Assembly (NCBI GenBank): GCA_036785705.1
Contig: JAWUZG010000004.1
Location: 11,521,501-11,585,500, forward strand
Direction: 5' to 3'
From: Acanthornis magna
Taxonomy: Eukaryota; Chordata; Aves; Passeriformes; Acanthizidae
Length of the DNA: 64,000 bases
Numbering within the stretch: position 1 is the stretch's first letter; each line of letters begins with the position of its first letter. The position numbers were made by a program, and so were the translations under genes. Shown here piece by piece: positions 63,485-64,000 of this stretch. The notes beneath the pieces were generated by a model. It ran no database searches and was not told where the DNA came from. It saw only the letters and a program-made list of their open reading frames with translations.

Positions 63485-63965
63485 GTGGTGGTGGTTTAAC
63501 ACCAACTGGAAATAAAACTTCAAATAAAACACTCCCCTTCCCCCAGCTCCCGACACAAGAGTGAGGCAAAGAGTGGAAATTATGGGCTAACAATTTACTG
63601 AAAGCAAACAGCAGTGGAATAACAAACACAGATTAACAGCAACAATATAAATTAGAAAAGTATACAAAAAGAGAAGTGCTTTACCCACAATAAAGGTGTT
63701 CAATACCTCAACTTAGTTCCACATGGCTGATGGGAAAAAAATAAGGTGGCAGCTGTACCACGTGGCTTCTCAAAGACAAGCTGATGGTTGCTCCCCACAG
63801 CCTGCTTTCCCCATCTCCAAGCCCAAGACAACAGAAAACGTCTTTGTGTCATGCAGAAATGGGTCATTTTACATAGAAGATCAGGTTGTCCTTAACACTG
63901 CCCAGAGTGTTCGCTGATTAAAAAACCCTCAAAACCAGGCAAACAAAAAATCCAAACATAGCATG
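63485..63965 (-). mobile_element. Decayed LTR-like element, antisense
   Basis: TGGTGGTTTAACACCAACTG, ACACTCCCCTTCCCCCAGCT, AACAATTTACTGAAAGCAAA, AGTATACAAAAAGAGAAGTG, GTGGCTTCTCAAAGACAAGC and AATCCAAACATAGC occur in the order that I remember from a common songbird LTR read in antisense. The limits are approximate, no target duplication was found and the window ends shortly after. Frames at 63295-63564 and 63723-63917 overlap it and are not thought to be genes. Confidence 0.5.
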
Positions 63966-64000
63966 AAAACAGAGATTTGTAATGTAATACTTCAGTATAG

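Noticed and set aside
1..64000. Prokaryotic, CRISPR or phage-like system
   Set aside because: Base composition, CR1 LINEs, LTRs and the lack of dense ORFs show vertebrate genomic DNA. No regular spacer-repeat array is present.

Overview
The window looks like bird nuclear DNA, most likely intergenic or deep intronic. Several copies of the CR1 LINE 3' end are present, one ending in the ATTCTATG-type 3' repeat. There are also several solo or truncated endogenous-retrovirus LTRs of kinds common in songbirds. Most of the background is AT-rich with no long open frames. Nothing suggests a bacterial or viral genome: there are no operons, CRISPR arrays or dense ORFs. The songbird suggestion rests on remembered repeat similarity and is an inference.

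Layout: 1-5.8 kb is AT-rich non-coding DNA with a 115-bp tandem duplication. 5.8-9.3 kb is a retroelement cluster: an antisense LTR with inverted ends and a 4-bp target duplication, a sense CR1, two antisense CR1 pieces, and a 1.27-kb sense LTR with a 5-bp target duplication. 9.3-22.1 kb is AT-rich and contains a pure (AAAAG)27 microsatellite. 22.1-31.3 kb holds an antisense CR1, a decayed LTR-like stretch, a 5' LTR with primer-binding site and truncated leader (27.25-27.83 kb), and a sense CR1. 35.1-36.6 kb is an antisense CR1 split by an LTR-like insertion. 38.7-47.6 kb is quiet.

The one recognisable host-gene piece lies at 47.6-50.2 kb. It is a GC- and CpG-rich block of about 2.65 kb that contrasts sharply with its flanks. 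It holds four exon-like segments, with splice signals, that read as the 3' end of a maestro heat-like repeat (MROH-like) gene. An in-frame stop and two apparent frame changes make it most likely a duplicated, intron-containing pseudogene fragment. From 50.2 kb to the end the DNA is again AT-rich, with one CR1 3' end (55.0 kb), an RFX-type X-box (60.9 kb), stretches that look like conserved non-coding DNA, and a decayed antisense LTR at the right edge.

I found no complete functional protein-coding gene, no RNA gene and no clear new biological system. The most useful leads are the MROH-like island, the nested LTR-in-CR1 insertion, the CCAAT-array LTR with its PBS, and the candidate regulatory stretches.
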